From NCBI GenBank assembly GCA_949840905.1, contig CATKXW010000002.1, positions 62,001 through 126,000 of the forward strand: 64,000 nucleotides of DNA, given 5' to 3'. Source of the DNA: an uncultured Eggerthellaceae bacterium (GTDB lineage: Bacteria; Actinomycetota; Coriobacteriia; Coriobacteriales; Eggerthellaceae). Made by a program: the position numbers and the translations under genes. Positions 36,719 to 45,838 of the stretch are shown in pieces. The notes under the pieces were generated by a model. It searched no databases, was not told the DNA's origin, and saw nothing but the letters and a program-made list of their open reading frames with translations. Within the stretch, counting starts at the first letter, position 1. Every line of letters begins with the position of its first letter.

Positions 36719-37312
36719 CTACTCCCCTCCCTTCTTGGCTCTCGCCTCCATGGCGGCGCGCACCTTGGCCGCCTTCTCCGGATCCATCGCGGCCAGCTTC
36801 GCTTCCAGCTCAGCAGCCTTGCGAGCTTCCTCATCCTCCGATGGCTTCTCAGCTTCGGCGGCAGCCTCGGCAGAAGCTTCCGCTGCATTCGCAGCCGCCC
36901 GCTCCTTCGCGGCCTTCGCCGCAGCGATCTTCGCGGCCTTCTCGCGAGCCGCCAACTGCTCGGGCGAGATGATGGTCATGGGATATTCCTCGGACACCCG
37001 ATAGAAGTTACCCTCGAAGTCGATGGCGATATCGGTGATCCTCACGCCGAACAGGTCGTGTATCTCGTTCTCGAACACGAACGCAGCCAAGAAGGCATCG
37101 CTGATGGAGGGCACCTCCGCATCGCGAGGCACATCGCTTATCACGCTGTTGACCAGCGCGCCGTTCTTCATGAACGAATACACCAGATCCACGCCATCGT
37201 CCTTGTTCACAGCGAGGGTCTGCACGTAGCGCCAGCCATCCTCTTTGCGGCTCAGCGCGAAGTCGTGGAGCGAGTCGAGCGCGAGGGGCTCGAAGACTTG
37301 GGTGAATTCCAT
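36719..37312 (-). CDS. echD: Ech-type hydrogenase subunit D (NuoC-like) with Ala/Glu/Lys-rich tail
   Basis: A 197-residue subunit. Residues ~1-125 are NuoC/HycE-N-like, with VSDVPRDAEVPSISD replaced slightly as ISDVPRDAEVPSISD and the NEIHDLFGV motif. From about residue 130 to the end it is almost entirely Ala, Glu, Lys and Arg, likely a long charged helix. EchD proteins are usually ~110-130 residues, so the tail is an addition. It may support complex assembly or contact another protein. It has no cysteine clusters, as usual for this subunit. Confidence 0.88.
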   Translation of the reverse strand: MEFTQVFEPLALDSLHDFALSRKEDGWRYVQTLAVNKDDGVDLVYSFMKNGALVNSVISDVPRDAEVPSISDAFLAAFVFENEIHDLFGVRITDIAIDFEGNFYRVSEEYPMTIISPEQLAAREKAAKIAAAKAAKERAAANAAEASAEAAAEAEKPSEDEEARKAAELEAKLAAMDPEKAAKVRAAMEARAKKGGE

Positions 37313-37324
37313 GGTCTGTGCGCC

Positions 37325-37780
37325 CTACCTTTCCTTCTTGGCGGCCCGCTTCTGCTCCTTCAGGGCCGCTTCCTTCTCGTCGAGCACCTTCACGCCGGCC
37401 ACGATGGCGTCGATGAGCGTCTCAGGGCGCACGGCGCATCCGGGCGCGTACACGTCCACCGGTATGGCCTGATCCACGCCGCCGATGACGTTATAGCAGT
37501 CGTGGAACACCCCGCCGGAGCACGCGCATATGCCGCAGGCCACCACCACCTTCGGCTCGACCATCTGGTCGTATATCTGACGGACCACGTCGATGTTCTG
37601 CTCGTTCACCGAACCGGTCACCAGGAAGATGTCAGCATGTTTCGGGTTGCCCGTGTTCACGACGCCGAACCGCTCGCCGTCGAAGCCGGGGCACAGGGTC
37701 GCGAGCACTTCGATGTCGCAACCGTTGCAGCTCGAGCCATCGTAGTGGATGACCCAAGGCGATCTTGATGCGTAGCCCAT
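37325..37780 (-). CDS. echC: Ech-type hydrogenase small subunit (EchC, NuoB-like)
   Basis: A 151-residue subunit holding the proximal [4Fe-4S] cluster. Visible ligands are CNGC near residue 18, a cysteine in ACGICACSG (near 83), and APGCAVRPE (near 113). It is short like EchC and lacks the extra clusters of uptake-hydrogenase small subunits. The last ~15 residues are Lys/Arg-rich. It lies between echB and echD with 12-21 bp gaps. Confidence 0.92.
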   Translation of the reverse strand: MGYASRSPWVIHYDGSSCNGCDIEVLATLCPGFDGERFGVVNTGNPKHADIFLVTGSVNEQNIDVVRQIYDQMVEPKVVVACGICACSGGVFHDCYNVIGGVDQAIPVDVYAPGCAVRPETLIDAIVAGVKVLDEKEAALKEQKRAAKKER

Positions 37781-37801
37781 CTCTTCGAACCCTCCTATCG
37801 C

Positions 37802-38674
37802 CTAGAGGAACGCGAGCACGGCGATGTTCACGCCACCGGCCAGAAGCGCCACCGCCCAGGCCGACTTGAACATGAACTGCCATTTCACGCGTGCGAAATT
37901 GTTGTCGATCCATATCTCGAGGAAGTACACGGCCAGCACCACCACGATGGCGATGACGACCGAGAACCACTGGCCCCATACGAAGAACAGGCCCACCCAG
38001 CCCAAGAACAGCACGGTCTCGCACCAGTGCATGATCTCGACCAGCCCCAAGGTCGGGCCGCTCATCTCGGTGGTCATGCCGCGGACTATCTCCTGATGGG
38101 CATGGTGCGACATGGACAGGTCGAAAGGCGATTTGCGCAGCTTGATGGTGAGCACGAACAAAAGCCCCAGGAATATCAGCCATATGGTGGAGATGACCGG
38201 CGTATCAAGGGCGAACACGGCTTTGGTGTCAAAGGAGCCCGCTGCCATGAAGAAGCCGATGGCCATGAGGATGATCATGGGCTCGTACGACATCACCTGC
38301 ACCGTCTCGCGCGCCGCGCCCACCTCAGCGTAGGGCGAGCGAGTAGAATACGCCGCCATGATGAAGAACAGGCTCGACAGCGTGATGACGAAGATGACGA
38401 ACAGCAGGTTCCCTCCGGTGAAGAAGATGCCGCCGGCCACGCACGCGAAGATGAAGGCGCATACCACATAGCCGTGCTCCACGCTGTTCACCGACACGTT
38501 CTCCTTGCCGAACAGCTTGCGCACGTCATAGTAGGGCTGTAGCAAGGGCGGCCCGACCCGGCCCTGCATCCGCGCCGAGATGATGCGGTCGATACCGGCG
38601 AGAAGGCAACCGATGACAGGCGCTACCAACGCGAACAGCAAAGATCCGATGAGCGTGATGATGATGGTGATCAT
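37802..38674 (-). CDS. echB: Ech-type hydrogenase membrane subunit B (NuoH/HycD-like)
   Basis: A 290-residue membrane protein with about eight hydrophobic helices, homologous to NuoH. RMQGRVGPPLLQPYYDVRKLF near residue 34 and the acidic segment in ...TRSPYAEVGAARETVQVMSYE are typical. It anchors the hydrogenase module and takes part in ion translocation. The ATG at 38674 follows GAGGTTGAG; frame continues upstream without homology. It is second in the operon. Confidence 0.92.
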   Translation of the reverse strand: MITIIITLIGSLLFALVAPVIGCLLAGIDRIISARMQGRVGPPLLQPYYDVRKLFGKENVSVNSVEHGYVVCAFIFACVAGGIFFTGGNLLFVIFVITLSSLFFIMAAYSTRSPYAEVGAARETVQVMSYEPMIILMAIGFFMAAGSFDTKAVFALDTPVISTIWLIFLGLLFVLTIKLRKSPFDLSMSHHAHQEIVRGMTTEMSGPTLGLVEIMHWCETVLFLGWVGLFFVWGQWFSVVIAIVVVLAVYFLEIWIDNNFARVKWQFMFKSAWAVALLAGGVNIAVLAFL

Positions 38675-38700
38675 GGTCGTCTCAACCTCTATCCCTCTGA

Positions 38701-40626
38701 TCAGAGCCCAAGGGGCAGGCCGATGATCGCGCATGCGAGCACGGCCGCCATGAGCACGGAATTGAACACCACCCCGACGAAGGCGATGCGATCCTCGCCG
38801 AAGTACTCCTTCATATACCAGTTGCGCACCGTGGCCTCGGTGGTGCCCGAAAGGGCGTTCTGGAAGCTGCGAGCGCTATCATCGCGGCTCACGCCCGAAA
38901 GATAGACATCCACCCGACGCGCCTTGCTGCGACCCAGACCGCAGAACAGCACGATGACCACCACGGCCACGCAGATGCTCGCCAGCCACAGGTTGCCGGT
39001 GGCGATGTCCTGGCCGAAGAAGCCGTAGACCGACACCACATAGGGCTCGATGAAGAAGTCGGATATGAGCGGGATCAGCACGCAGCCCACTATCACCAGC
39101 ACCGCCATCACCATGATGGCGAACCATTCGCTGCGATGCACTGTCAGCTCAACATCCTCGGGCTGACCAGCGATACCAGCGAGCTTGCCGAGCCACTTCG
39201 CCCAGAACATGAACGTGGCCGCCGACCCGAAGGCCAAGATGATGAGCAGCGCTACCTGGTTCATGTCCACGAAGGACACGATGGCGGCCCATTTCGCGAT
39301 CAACATGCCGAAAGGTGCTATGAACATGCACATGATGCCCAACATCATGAAGCGGGCCAGGCGCGGCATGCGGTCGAACAGCAGGTCCATGGCCTCGATG
39401 TCGCGGCTGCCGATATGATGCTCGGCGGTGCCCACGCACAGGAACAGCAGCGATTTCGCCGCTGCATGGAACAAGATGAGGAACCCGGCGGCCCATACTG
39501 CCTCAGGAGTGCCCACTCCAGCGCACGCCGTGATGAGGCCGAGATTCGCGATGGTGGAGTAGGCCAGCACCCGCTTGGCGTTGGTCTGGGAGATGGCCAT
39601 GAACGAGCACAGCAAGAACGTGATGGCGCCCACCAGCATGACCATGATGGAGGCCAAAGGCGTCACCAGGAACAACGGTGCCAGCTTTATCAGGAGGAAC
39701 ACGCCCGCCTTCACCATGGTGGAGGAATGGAGCAGAGCGCTGGTGGGGGTGGGGGCCACCATAGCACCGAGCAGCCAGGTCTGGAACGGCATCTGGGCCG
39801 CCTTGGTGATGCCCGCGAACGCCAGCGCGATCAAGGCGATCACCGTCAGTTCCGGGTGCGTCATGCCCACCGAGATGAACTCGTTGAACGACAGCGTGCC
39901 CACCGAGATGGCGCTCACGTACAGCGCCACCACGAAGCCGATGCCGCCGGCTAGGTTCATGATGATCTGACGGAAGGCGTTGCGGATGGCCTCAGGGGTC
40001 TTCGTGTAACCGATGAGCAGAAACGAGCACACCGTGGTCACTTCCCAGCCAGTGAACAGCCACTCCATGTTGTTCGAGAACACGATGGCGAACATGGCCG
40101 CCAAGAACAGGAACATCAGAGCGAAGAAGGTGGGGCGCCTATCGCGGGCCCCTTTCGGCTCGTGTGCTTGGAAGTCCTTCATGTATCCGATGGCGTAGAT
40201 GCAGATGCCCGAGCCGATCACGCCGATGATGAACACCATGAGCAGCGTGAGGGAGTCGAAGTACAGCCCGTTAGGGATGTCGATCTCGGCCCCATAAGCG
40301 CTCTCGAAGTAGATCACGGCCACCAGCTGCACCACCGCCAACAGCGCCGCCCAAACGTTGCGGTACTTCACGCAGAACGCGAGGATGGTGACCACTATCA
40401 GACAGCTGATGGCCGTGCACAGGTGGTCGAGCGGCTCCCACGAGAACTCTATGAGCACCTCGCCCGCCCCGATGTTCATGACCACGAAGGCGCAGGACGC
40501 CAGCGCGACCACGATGCCCGAAACCCACACGATCGCGCTCCGTATCCCATCGGAGCGCAAGATGAGCAGCAACGCCGCCACCACGAGCGGGAACATGACG
40601 AGAAATCCGATCATCTGAAGAGCCAC
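38701..40626 (-). CDS. echA: Ech-type hydrogenase membrane subunit A (NuoL/Mrp antiporter-like)
   Basis: A 641-residue, ~16-helix membrane protein of the NuoL/HyfB/MrpA family that moves H+ or Na+. The conserved loop FLFLAAMFAIVFSNNM..LFTGWEVTTVCSFLLIG split around residue 180 and the helix with KAGVFLLIKLAPLF are visible. It has the lysines and glutamates on which ion pumping depends. The start is GTG, with GGGAGGA ~9 bases upstream. It is the first gene of the ech operon, 315 bp from the divergent LysR gene. Confidence 0.93.
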   Translation of the reverse strand: MALQMIGFLVMFPLVVAALLLILRSDGIRSAIVWVSGIVVALASCAFVVMNIGAGEVLIEFSWEPLDHLCTAISCLIVVTILAFCVKYRNVWAALLAVVQLVAVIYFESAYGAEIDIPNGLYFDSLTLLMVFIIGVIGSGICIYAIGYMKDFQAHEPKGARDRRPTFFALMFLFLAAMFAIVFSNNMEWLFTGWEVTTVCSFLLIGYTKTPEAIRNAFRQIIMNLAGGIGFVVALYVSAISVGTLSFNEFISVGMTHPELTVIALIALAFAGITKAAQMPFQTWLLGAMVAPTPTSALLHSSTMVKAGVFLLIKLAPLFLVTPLASIMVMLVGAITFLLCSFMAISQTNAKRVLAYSTIANLGLITACAGVGTPEAVWAAGFLILFHAAAKSLLFLCVGTAEHHIGSRDIEAMDLLFDRMPRLARFMMLGIMCMFIAPFGMLIAKWAAIVSFVDMNQVALLIILAFGSAATFMFWAKWLGKLAGIAGQPEDVELTVHRSEWFAIMVMAVLVIVGCVLIPLISDFFIEPYVVSVYGFFGQDIATGNLWLASICVAVVVIVLFCGLGRSKARRVDVYLSGVSRDDSARSFQNALSGTTEATVRNWYMKEYFGEDRIAFVGVVFNSVLMAAVLACAIIGLPLGL

Positions 40627-40941
40627 TGCGGATTCCTCCCCTCTCTCCTCTGTTACGTCGAAATCGGTCGAAGGGCAGCTCGTCGCGCCCTTTGAAGAGC
40701 GAAGAGAGACGCATCGTCTCCCTTCTCCATGATCCCCACTTTAGCAAAAGGCCTCATCCAGCCTTCTCGCGTCGCAGCGAATCGCCGAATGGGACCTGGT
40801 TGTTTTCGGTGAGGGGCGGCCCTCGGCCTTCCGCCCGCAGCGAGCGGCGGCTCATGTGCCGCGAGCGGTCTGAGGGAGCGGAGAGCGACCCTCGATTATA
40901 ATGATGGCTCACCTCTGAACAGGAAGAAGGGACCGACGCTC
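40627..40941. promoter_or_regulatory. Divergent ech / LysR control region
   Basis: 315 bp without a gene. Two candidate -10 elements face outward. TGCTAAAGT on the minus strand (40746-40738) is an extended -10 for echA, and TATAAT at 40897-40902 on the plus strand lies 39 bp before the LysR start. No convincing -35 goes with either. A LysR site (T-N11-A) is likely in between, but I could not single out one. The rest is GC-rich and shows nothing else. Confidence 0.4.
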
Positions 40942-41865
40942 GTGACGCTCCAACAGCTGCGCTATCTCATCGCCATCGCCAACAGCGGATCCATCAGCGC
41001 GGCCGCCCATGAGCTCTACGTGTCCCAGTCGAGCCTGTCGGTGGCGGTGCGCGACATCGAGCGGGAGTGCGGCATCACCATCTTCGAGCGTTCCAACCGA
41101 GGCATCACGCTCACTACCGAAGGTCTCGAGCTGCTCGGCTACGCCCGGCAGATCATCGAGCAGGCCGACCTCATGGACGCCCGCTATGCCGCCAACGCCA
41201 AGCCGGTGTCCCAGAAGCTGGCTGTCTCTTCGCAGCACTACGCCTTCGTCACCGAGGCGTTCTTGGAGTTCGTGGAGGAATACGAAGGGGAAGGCTACGC
41301 TTTCAGCCTGAGCGAGACGCGCACTGCCGAGATCATCGAGGACGTGCGCGACTTCCGTAGCGATGTGGGAGTGCTCTACCTCTCCTCGTTCAACGAAGCG
41401 GTGCTAACCCGGGCCTTCGAGGATGCGAACCTCTCCTTCACGTCCCTGTTCACCGCACGTCCGCACGTGTTCTTAGGAGAGCATCATCCCTTGGCCGACC
41501 GCGATCGCCTCCATATCGAAGAGCTGGCGGCATACCCGCGCTATACCTTCGAGCAAGGCAACACCAACTCGTTCTTCTATGCCGAGGAGCCCTTCGCCGA
41601 GCTGCCCCACGAGAAACGGATCATGATCCGCGATCGCGGCACGCTATCCAACCTGCTCGCTCACCACAGCGGCTTCACGGTGTCCACCGGCGTGCTCTCC
41701 AGCGAGATGCAATCGGGCATCGTGGCCATACCCTTGAAGACCGACGAGGTCATGACGGTCGGCTATATCGTCCATGACGAGCGGCAGCTGTCGGCCCTCG
41801 CCCTCTCATATATAGAGAAGCTGAAACTGTTCATCGAACGGTTCCAGCTCGCAACGGTGCTCTGA
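40942..41865 (+). CDS. LysR family transcriptional regulator
   Basis: A 307-residue LTTR. The N-terminal winged helix is typical (LRYLIAIANSGSISAAAHELYVSQ split over residues 6-30, then LSVAVRDIERE and ERSNRGITLT), followed by a two-lobe effector domain (~90-300). It starts at GTG, 21 bp after a GGAAGAAGG stretch. It runs divergently from the ech operon, the usual arrangement for a LysR protein and its target, so control of ech is a reasonable inference. Effector unknown. A strong hairpin overlaps its stop codon. Confidence 0.92.
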   Translation: MTLQQLRYLIAIANSGSISAAAHELYVSQSSLSVAVRDIERECGITIFERSNRGITLTTEGLELLGYARQIIEQADLMDARYAANAKPVSQKLAVSSQHYAFVTEAFLEFVEEYEGEGYAFSLSETRTAEIIEDVRDFRSDVGVLYLSSFNEAVLTRAFEDANLSFTSLFTARPHVFLGEHHPLADRDRLHIEELAAYPRYTFEQGNTNSFFYAEEPFAELPHEKRIMIRDRGTLSNLLAHHSGFTVSTGVLSSEMQSGIVAIPLKTDEVMTVGYIVHDERQLSALALSYIEKLKLFIERFQLATVL

Positions 41866-41897
41866 ACGCGGGCCCTTCTTCTAGGAAGGCCCGCGTT
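41865..41897. terminator. Terminator-like hairpin between convergent genes
   Basis: AACGCGGGCC-C-TTC (41865-41878) pairs with GAAGGCCCGCGTT (41885-41897) with one bulged C. It overlaps the LysR stop and lies between LysR and the convergent lipoprotein gene, so it could stop transcripts from both sides. The T-tract is weak. Confidence 0.65.
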
Positions 41898-41917
41898 CGT
41901 CTCTGTGAGGATGCGCC

Positions 41918-42427
41918 TTATTTGAAGGAGGTGACGAAGGTCCAGCGGACCTCATCGCTGGAAGCCAGTCGATGGACATCGGCGCTCTCGGTGGGCATCT
42001 CGCCGTTCACCGTGTAGGTCCATCCGCTAGAAGGGCCCTCGCTGCCGTTAGCGAGACCGTCGATGGCGGTCACGTAGATGCCATAGGCGCTCTCCTCAGA
42101 GGTCACCTCGGCATCGCTCGCCATGAGCGCGTCGAAAGCCGTCGCCCCTTGCGAAAGCCGTACCGTCATCGCTTCCGTGGGGACGAACGCCGCGTTCTGC
42201 TCCGAGAGCTCGCTGCCCTCCTGAACGGCGATGGATATCGTCACTTCCATGGCAGCCGCCTGCGAGGCCTCGCCCGCAGCACTGCCCGTTGCGCTCGTGG
42301 TGGGTGCCCCCGCAGGGCTCGCGCAAGCCGTCAGCGTGAGCGCCATCGCCAGCAGCATCGCGATCGATCCGACGACGATGCGCCCCTGCCATCTCGCTTT
42401 GAAGCTCTTCTCCTCGATCATCTCCAT
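41918..42427 (-). CDS. DUF4430-domain lipoprotein
   Basis: A 169-residue secreted lipoprotein. After a charged N-region, a hydrophobic segment ends in a lipobox (LTLTAC, Cys near residue 33). A short Ser/Ala/Thr-rich spacer precedes the DUF4430 fold (residues ~60-169), with GATAFDALMASDAE, SSGWTYTVNGEMP and SSDEVRWTF. DUF4430 resembles the beta-domain of intrinsic factor/transcobalamin and is common in coriobacterial surface proteins; ligand unknown. ATG 42427 is chosen by AGGAG four bases upstream; ATG 42421 is also possible. Open frame further upstream is the antisense of a tRNA gene and its leader. Confidence 0.82.
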   Translation of the reverse strand: MEMIEEKSFKARWQGRIVVGSIAMLLAMALTLTACASPAGAPTTSATGSAAGEASQAAAMEVTISIAVQEGSELSEQNAAFVPTEAMTVRLSQGATAFDALMASDAEVTSEESAYGIYVTAIDGLANGSEGPSSGWTYTVNGEMPTESADVHRLASSDEVRWTFVTSFK

Positions 42428-42456
42428 CTTTCTCCTCATCCTCTTCGCGCTCCAAC

Positions 42457-42485
42457 GAAAAAAGGTCGCCCGGATGGGCGACCTT
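42457..42485 (-). terminator. Terminator of tRNA-Pro
   Basis: On the minus strand AAGGTCGCCC-ATCC-GGGCGACCTT (42485-42462) is a perfect 10-bp stem followed by TTTT, ten bases after the tRNA 3' end. It is a textbook intrinsic terminator. Confidence 0.93.
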
Positions 42486-42494
42486 CGCATTTCA

Positions 42495-42571
<77 letters not shown>

Positions 42572-42605
42572 ATGTTCCGAAGCGCTGCTCATGAGCAGCT
42601 TGCTC

Positions 42606-42634
42606 ATAGTACCCCAACGAACGCTCGCGTTCAA
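42606..42634 (-). promoter_or_regulatory. tRNA-Pro promoter
   Basis: On the minus strand TTGAAC (42634-42629), 17 bp, TACTAT (42611-42606). Transcription would start near 42599, ~28 bp before the tRNA 5' end. Confidence 0.75.
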
Positions 42635-42655
42635 GATGGAAGAACGAGAAAAGGA

Positions 42656-43084
42656 TCATCGGTCCTTCTTGGAGCACAACAGCAGGATACCGGAGATGAT
42701 CCCCATGAACAGCAGCGTGCACACGCCGAAGGCAACGGTGTTCGCCTTCTTTCCCTTGTAGACGCCCCAGCTGATGACGGTCATGGGGATCATCCAGGCG
42801 AGCGGGATGATGAGGATCGCACAGGCCACCGTGCTGACGACGTTCAGCACGAAGGCGATCAAGCGCAAGGTACGATCGGTATCGGTCATGGGATATATCT
42901 GGCCTTCAGTGCAGCTGCCGTTCGACGTATAGGTGGTCGTAACGGTCGTCTGCTGCACAGGCACCTGCCCCTGGACCTGCGGGTTAGCGGTATAGTCGTT
43001 GGTCCACAGGTGACCGTCGAAATAGCGCAGCTTGGTCACGTCTCCGGACGGATCGGGATACCAACCAGGTTGGGCGTTCGTCAT
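42656..43084 (-). CDS. DUF2510-domain membrane protein
   Basis: A 142-residue protein. Residues ~5-30 are a DUF2510 domain (PGWYPDPSGDVTKLRYFDG, then WT), a short Trp-rich domain common in actinobacteria. A Gln/Thr-rich linker and two hydrophobic helices (~72-105 and ~112-135) follow, and the protein ends in Lys-Lys-Asp-Arg. Function is unknown for such proteins. It is a single gene between tRNA-Pro and the divergent brnQ. Confidence 0.85.
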   Translation of the reverse strand: MTNAQPGWYPDPSGDVTKLRYFDGHLWTNDYTANPQVQGQVPVQQTTVTTTYTSNGSCTEGQIYPMTDTDRTLRLIAFVLNVVSTVACAILIIPLAWMIPMTVISWGVYKGKKANTVAFGVCTLLFMGIISGILLLCSKKDR

Positions 43085-43330
43085 CGTCTCTCCTTCTCGA
43101 TGTTCATGGACTGCAACGGATTATACGCCTCTTCGCCCGCTCCCGTGAGCCACACCGATGACCATGGTCGATGAGACCGCCCAAGCAACGGTTGCGCAAC
43201 GGCTCGCTGTCGCCCCGCTTGCAACCGCCAAGGCACCGCCCCGCGCAGCCACGCTCACCGCTAGACTCACAGACAGGGAGAATGGAGCGTGACGCCTGTA
43301 GGGCGACTACGAGGAAAGGGTGCGACGACC

Positions 43331-44677
43331 ATGGGCTCGGCGGGAAAAGGATCGCTCGTCATCGGATTGGCCATATTCGCCATGTTCTTCGGCGCGGGCA
43401 ATCTGATATTCCCTCCGTTCCTCGGCATGGAGAGCGGCTCTCACTGGCCCATCGGTCTTCTGTGCTTCGTGCTGGTGGATGTGGTCATCGCTTGCGCCGG
43501 CATCTATGCCATGAACGCCGCAGGTGGTGCTCTGGTGGCCATCGAGAGCGCTCTTGGGCACCGAGCGGGCGTGGTGCTCGCCACCGTGGGCGTGCTGCTC
43601 ATCGGCACCTTCATCGCCATGCCGCGCACCGCCGCCACCACCTATGAGCTGGGCGTGGTCCCACTGTTCGGCAAAGGCTCGGGCCTGCTCCCCTTCTCAG
43701 TGATGTTCTTCGTCGCGGTGCTGCTGATGACCTACAAAGAATCGCGGGTGCTCGACATCATCGGCAAGATGCTCACCCCCCTGCTCGTGCTCGGCGTGGG
43801 CATCCTCATCGTCGTCGGCGTGGCGCATCCCATCGGTCCCATAGGCGAGCCCATCACCGCCTCGGCGGCCCAAGACGGCATCAAAGCGGGTTATCAGACC
43901 ATGGACATCCTCGGCGTGGTCGGGTTTTCCATCATCGTGGCCGACACCGTGCGCAGCCACGGCTTCATCGCCCGTGACGCTCGCACGGCTATCGTGCGGC
44001 GGGCCATGGTGGTCGCCGCGATCATGCTCACCATCGTCTACGGCGGTCTGGCCTATCTGGGAGCCACCGCGCGAACGCTCGGGGCCGACCTTTCCCAAGG
44101 AAGCCTCATCATCGCCATGACCCGTCATCTTCTCGGCGATGCGGGCGTCACCATGTTCGGTGCCATCGTGGCCGTGGCCTGCCTCACCACCGCCGTCGGG
44201 CTCGTCAGCTCCACAGCTTCCTACTTCCATCAGCTGAGCCAGGGAAAGCTCAGCTACGAGGCGGCCGTCGCCATCGACTGCATCATCGGCATCGTCATAT
44301 GCAACCTGGGCCTCGACACCATCATCGCCTTGGCCGACCCGGTGCTCGCCGTGGTCTGCCCGGCGTTCATGACCACCATCGTCTTGCTGCTGTTCCGGCA
44401 TCGCATCAGCTCTTCTTCGATCTATCGCGGGGCTGCTCTCGGGGCTACGGTATCCGCCATCGCCATCGCCTTGAACGCCTACGGCGGGCTCTTCCCTCCT
44501 CTTGCGCATCTGCCTCTGCGCAGCGTCGATTTCGCGTGGCTGCCCTTCGCCCTCATCGGCGGCATCATCGGTGCCATCGCGGCCGCCTTGCAGCGAAAGA
44601 GGAGGTCGAAGCAGAAAGGAGCGTCCCGGCGAGCAGGCTCAGAGGTCGCGAGCAGCGTCGAGGATGCGCTCAGCTAG
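43331..44677 (+). CDS. brnQ: Branched-chain amino acid carrier BrnQ
   Basis: A 448-residue LIVCS-family transporter with about twelve hydrophobic helices that takes up Leu, Ile and Val with Na+ or H+. The N-terminal helix GLAIFAMFFGAGNLIFPP is highly characteristic. ATG 43331 fits the family start and has GAGGAAAGG upstream; an in-frame GTG at 43289 with GGGAGA is possible. The 246 bp upstream shows only a weak -10 (TAGACT near 43263). The gene overlaps coaBC by 39 bp on the other strand. Confidence 0.93.
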   Translation: MGSAGKGSLVIGLAIFAMFFGAGNLIFPPFLGMESGSHWPIGLLCFVLVDVVIACAGIYAMNAAGGALVAIESALGHRAGVVLATVGVLLIGTFIAMPRTAATTYELGVVPLFGKGSGLLPFSVMFFVAVLLMTYKESRVLDIIGKMLTPLLVLGVGILIVVGVAHPIGPIGEPITASAAQDGIKAGYQTMDILGVVGFSIIVADTVRSHGFIARDARTAIVRRAMVVAAIMLTIVYGGLAYLGATARTLGADLSQGSLIIAMTRHLLGDAGVTMFGAIVAVACLTTAVGLVSSTASYFHQLSQGKLSYEAAVAIDCIIGIVICNLGLDTIIALADPVLAVVCPAFMTTIVLLLFRHRISSSSIYRGAALGATVSAIAIALNAYGGLFPPLAHLPLRSVDFAWLPFALIGGIIGAIAAALQRKRRSKQKGASRRAGSEVASSVEDALS

Positions 44678-45838
44678 AGCGCGCTTGGACATCTTCGGCC
44701 ACGCGACGGCATCATCAGCGCTCACCAGCCACGCCTCATCATCGTCAGCACCGAACACCGCGCCGCAGCTCACGTCATTGGCCACGATGAGGTCCGCTCC
44801 CTTGCGCACGAGCTTCTCGCGCGCGTTCGCGAGCACATCCTCGGTCTCCGCCGCGAAGCCCACCACCACCTGGCCCTCGCGCTTCGCTTGGGCGAGCGTG
44901 GCGAGGATATCGGGGTTCTCTACCAGCTCCAAAGATCTCAACGCCTCTCCATCACGGCCCTTCTTCAGCTTGCGATCCACCGCGTTGAGGGGCCGCATGT
45001 CGGCCACCGCCGCGGTGAGCACGGCTATGTCGGCATCGGCGAACGCCGCAGCGGCAGCTTCCAGCATCTCGCGAGCAGTGCCCACCGACACCACTGTCGC
45101 GCCCGTCGGAGGCATCAGGGCCACCGGCCCGCTGACCAAGGTCACCCGAGCACCGCGATCGAGGGCCGCCTGAGCCACCGCATAGCCCATCTTGCCGCTA
45201 GAGCGGTTCGAGAGGAAGCGCACCGCATCGATGGGCTCCACGGTCGGCCCGGCCGTCACCAGAACGTGGCGGCCGGCAAGGTCGGCCGGTGGTGTCCCCT
45301 CCAACATCGCGCAGGCAGCATCGACGATAGCCTCCACCTCGGCGAGCCTTCCACGGCCCGTATCACCACAGGCGAGATAGCCCTCGTCGGGCTCCACGAA
45401 GCCCACGCCGCGACGGCGCAGGGTCGCCATGTTCTCTTGGGTGGCCGCAGCCTCGTACATATGCACGTTCATGGCCGGCGCTACCAGCAAAGGAGCCGTG
45501 GTCGCTAGAGCCGTGGTGGTCAGCAGATCATCGGCGATGCCGCAGGCCATCTTCGCCATGACGTTAGCCGTGCACGGTGCGATAAGGAACAGGGCGCACT
45601 CTTCGGCCAACGATATGTGATGGATGGGGTCGGCAGGGCCGTCGAACAGCTTGGTGGCTACCGGCTCGCGCGTGAGCGCTCGGAAGGTCACCGGATCGAC
45701 GAAGCGCGTCCCATTCTCGGTCATGACCACCTTCACGCGATAGCCGCGCTTCTGCAACCCGCGCACGATCTCACAGCTCTTATAGGCAGCTACGCCGCCG
45801 GTCACGCCCAGGAGCACGGTCTTTCTCGGCTCGCTCAC
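44639..45838 (-). CDS. coaBC: Bifunctional phosphopantothenoylcysteine decarboxylase/phosphopantothenate-cysteine ligase
   Basis: A 399-residue two-domain enzyme for two consecutive steps of coenzyme A synthesis. The N-terminal flavoprotein CoaC half (residues ~5-180) has GVTGGVAAYKSCEIVRGL and PAMNVHMYE. The CoaB half (~185-399) has VTAGPTVEPIDAVRFLSNRSSG, the dimerising ATP/CTP-binding signature, and VGFAAETEDV. I place the start at GTG 45838, giving a GTGA overlap with the rluD stop and a GGAGG just upstream; GTG 45850 is an alternative. It is the last gene of ileS-lspA-rluD-coaBC. Confidence 0.95.
   Translation of the reverse strand: MSEPRKTVLLGVTGGVAAYKSCEIVRGLQKRGYRVKVVMTENGTRFVDPVTFRALTREPVATKLFDGPADPIHHISLAEECALFLIAPCTANVMAKMACGIADDLLTTTALATTAPLLVAPAMNVHMYEAAATQENMATLRRRGVGFVEPDEGYLACGDTGRGRLAEVEAIVDAACAMLEGTPPADLAGRHVLVTAGPTVEPIDAVRFLSNRSSGKMGYAVAQAALDRGARVTLVSGPVALMPPTGATVVSVGTAREMLEAAAAAFADADIAVLTAAVADMRPLNAVDRKLKKGRDGEALRSLELVENPDILATLAQAKREGQVVVGFAAETEDVLANAREKLVRKGADLIVANDVSCGAVFGADDDEAWLVSADDAVAWPKMSKRALAERILDAARDL

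Noticed and set aside
35628-40626. Respiratory complex I (nuo) operon
   Set aside because: The NuoD-like subunit keeps both CxxC nickel motifs and only six subunits are present, which identifies a group 4 hydrogenase.
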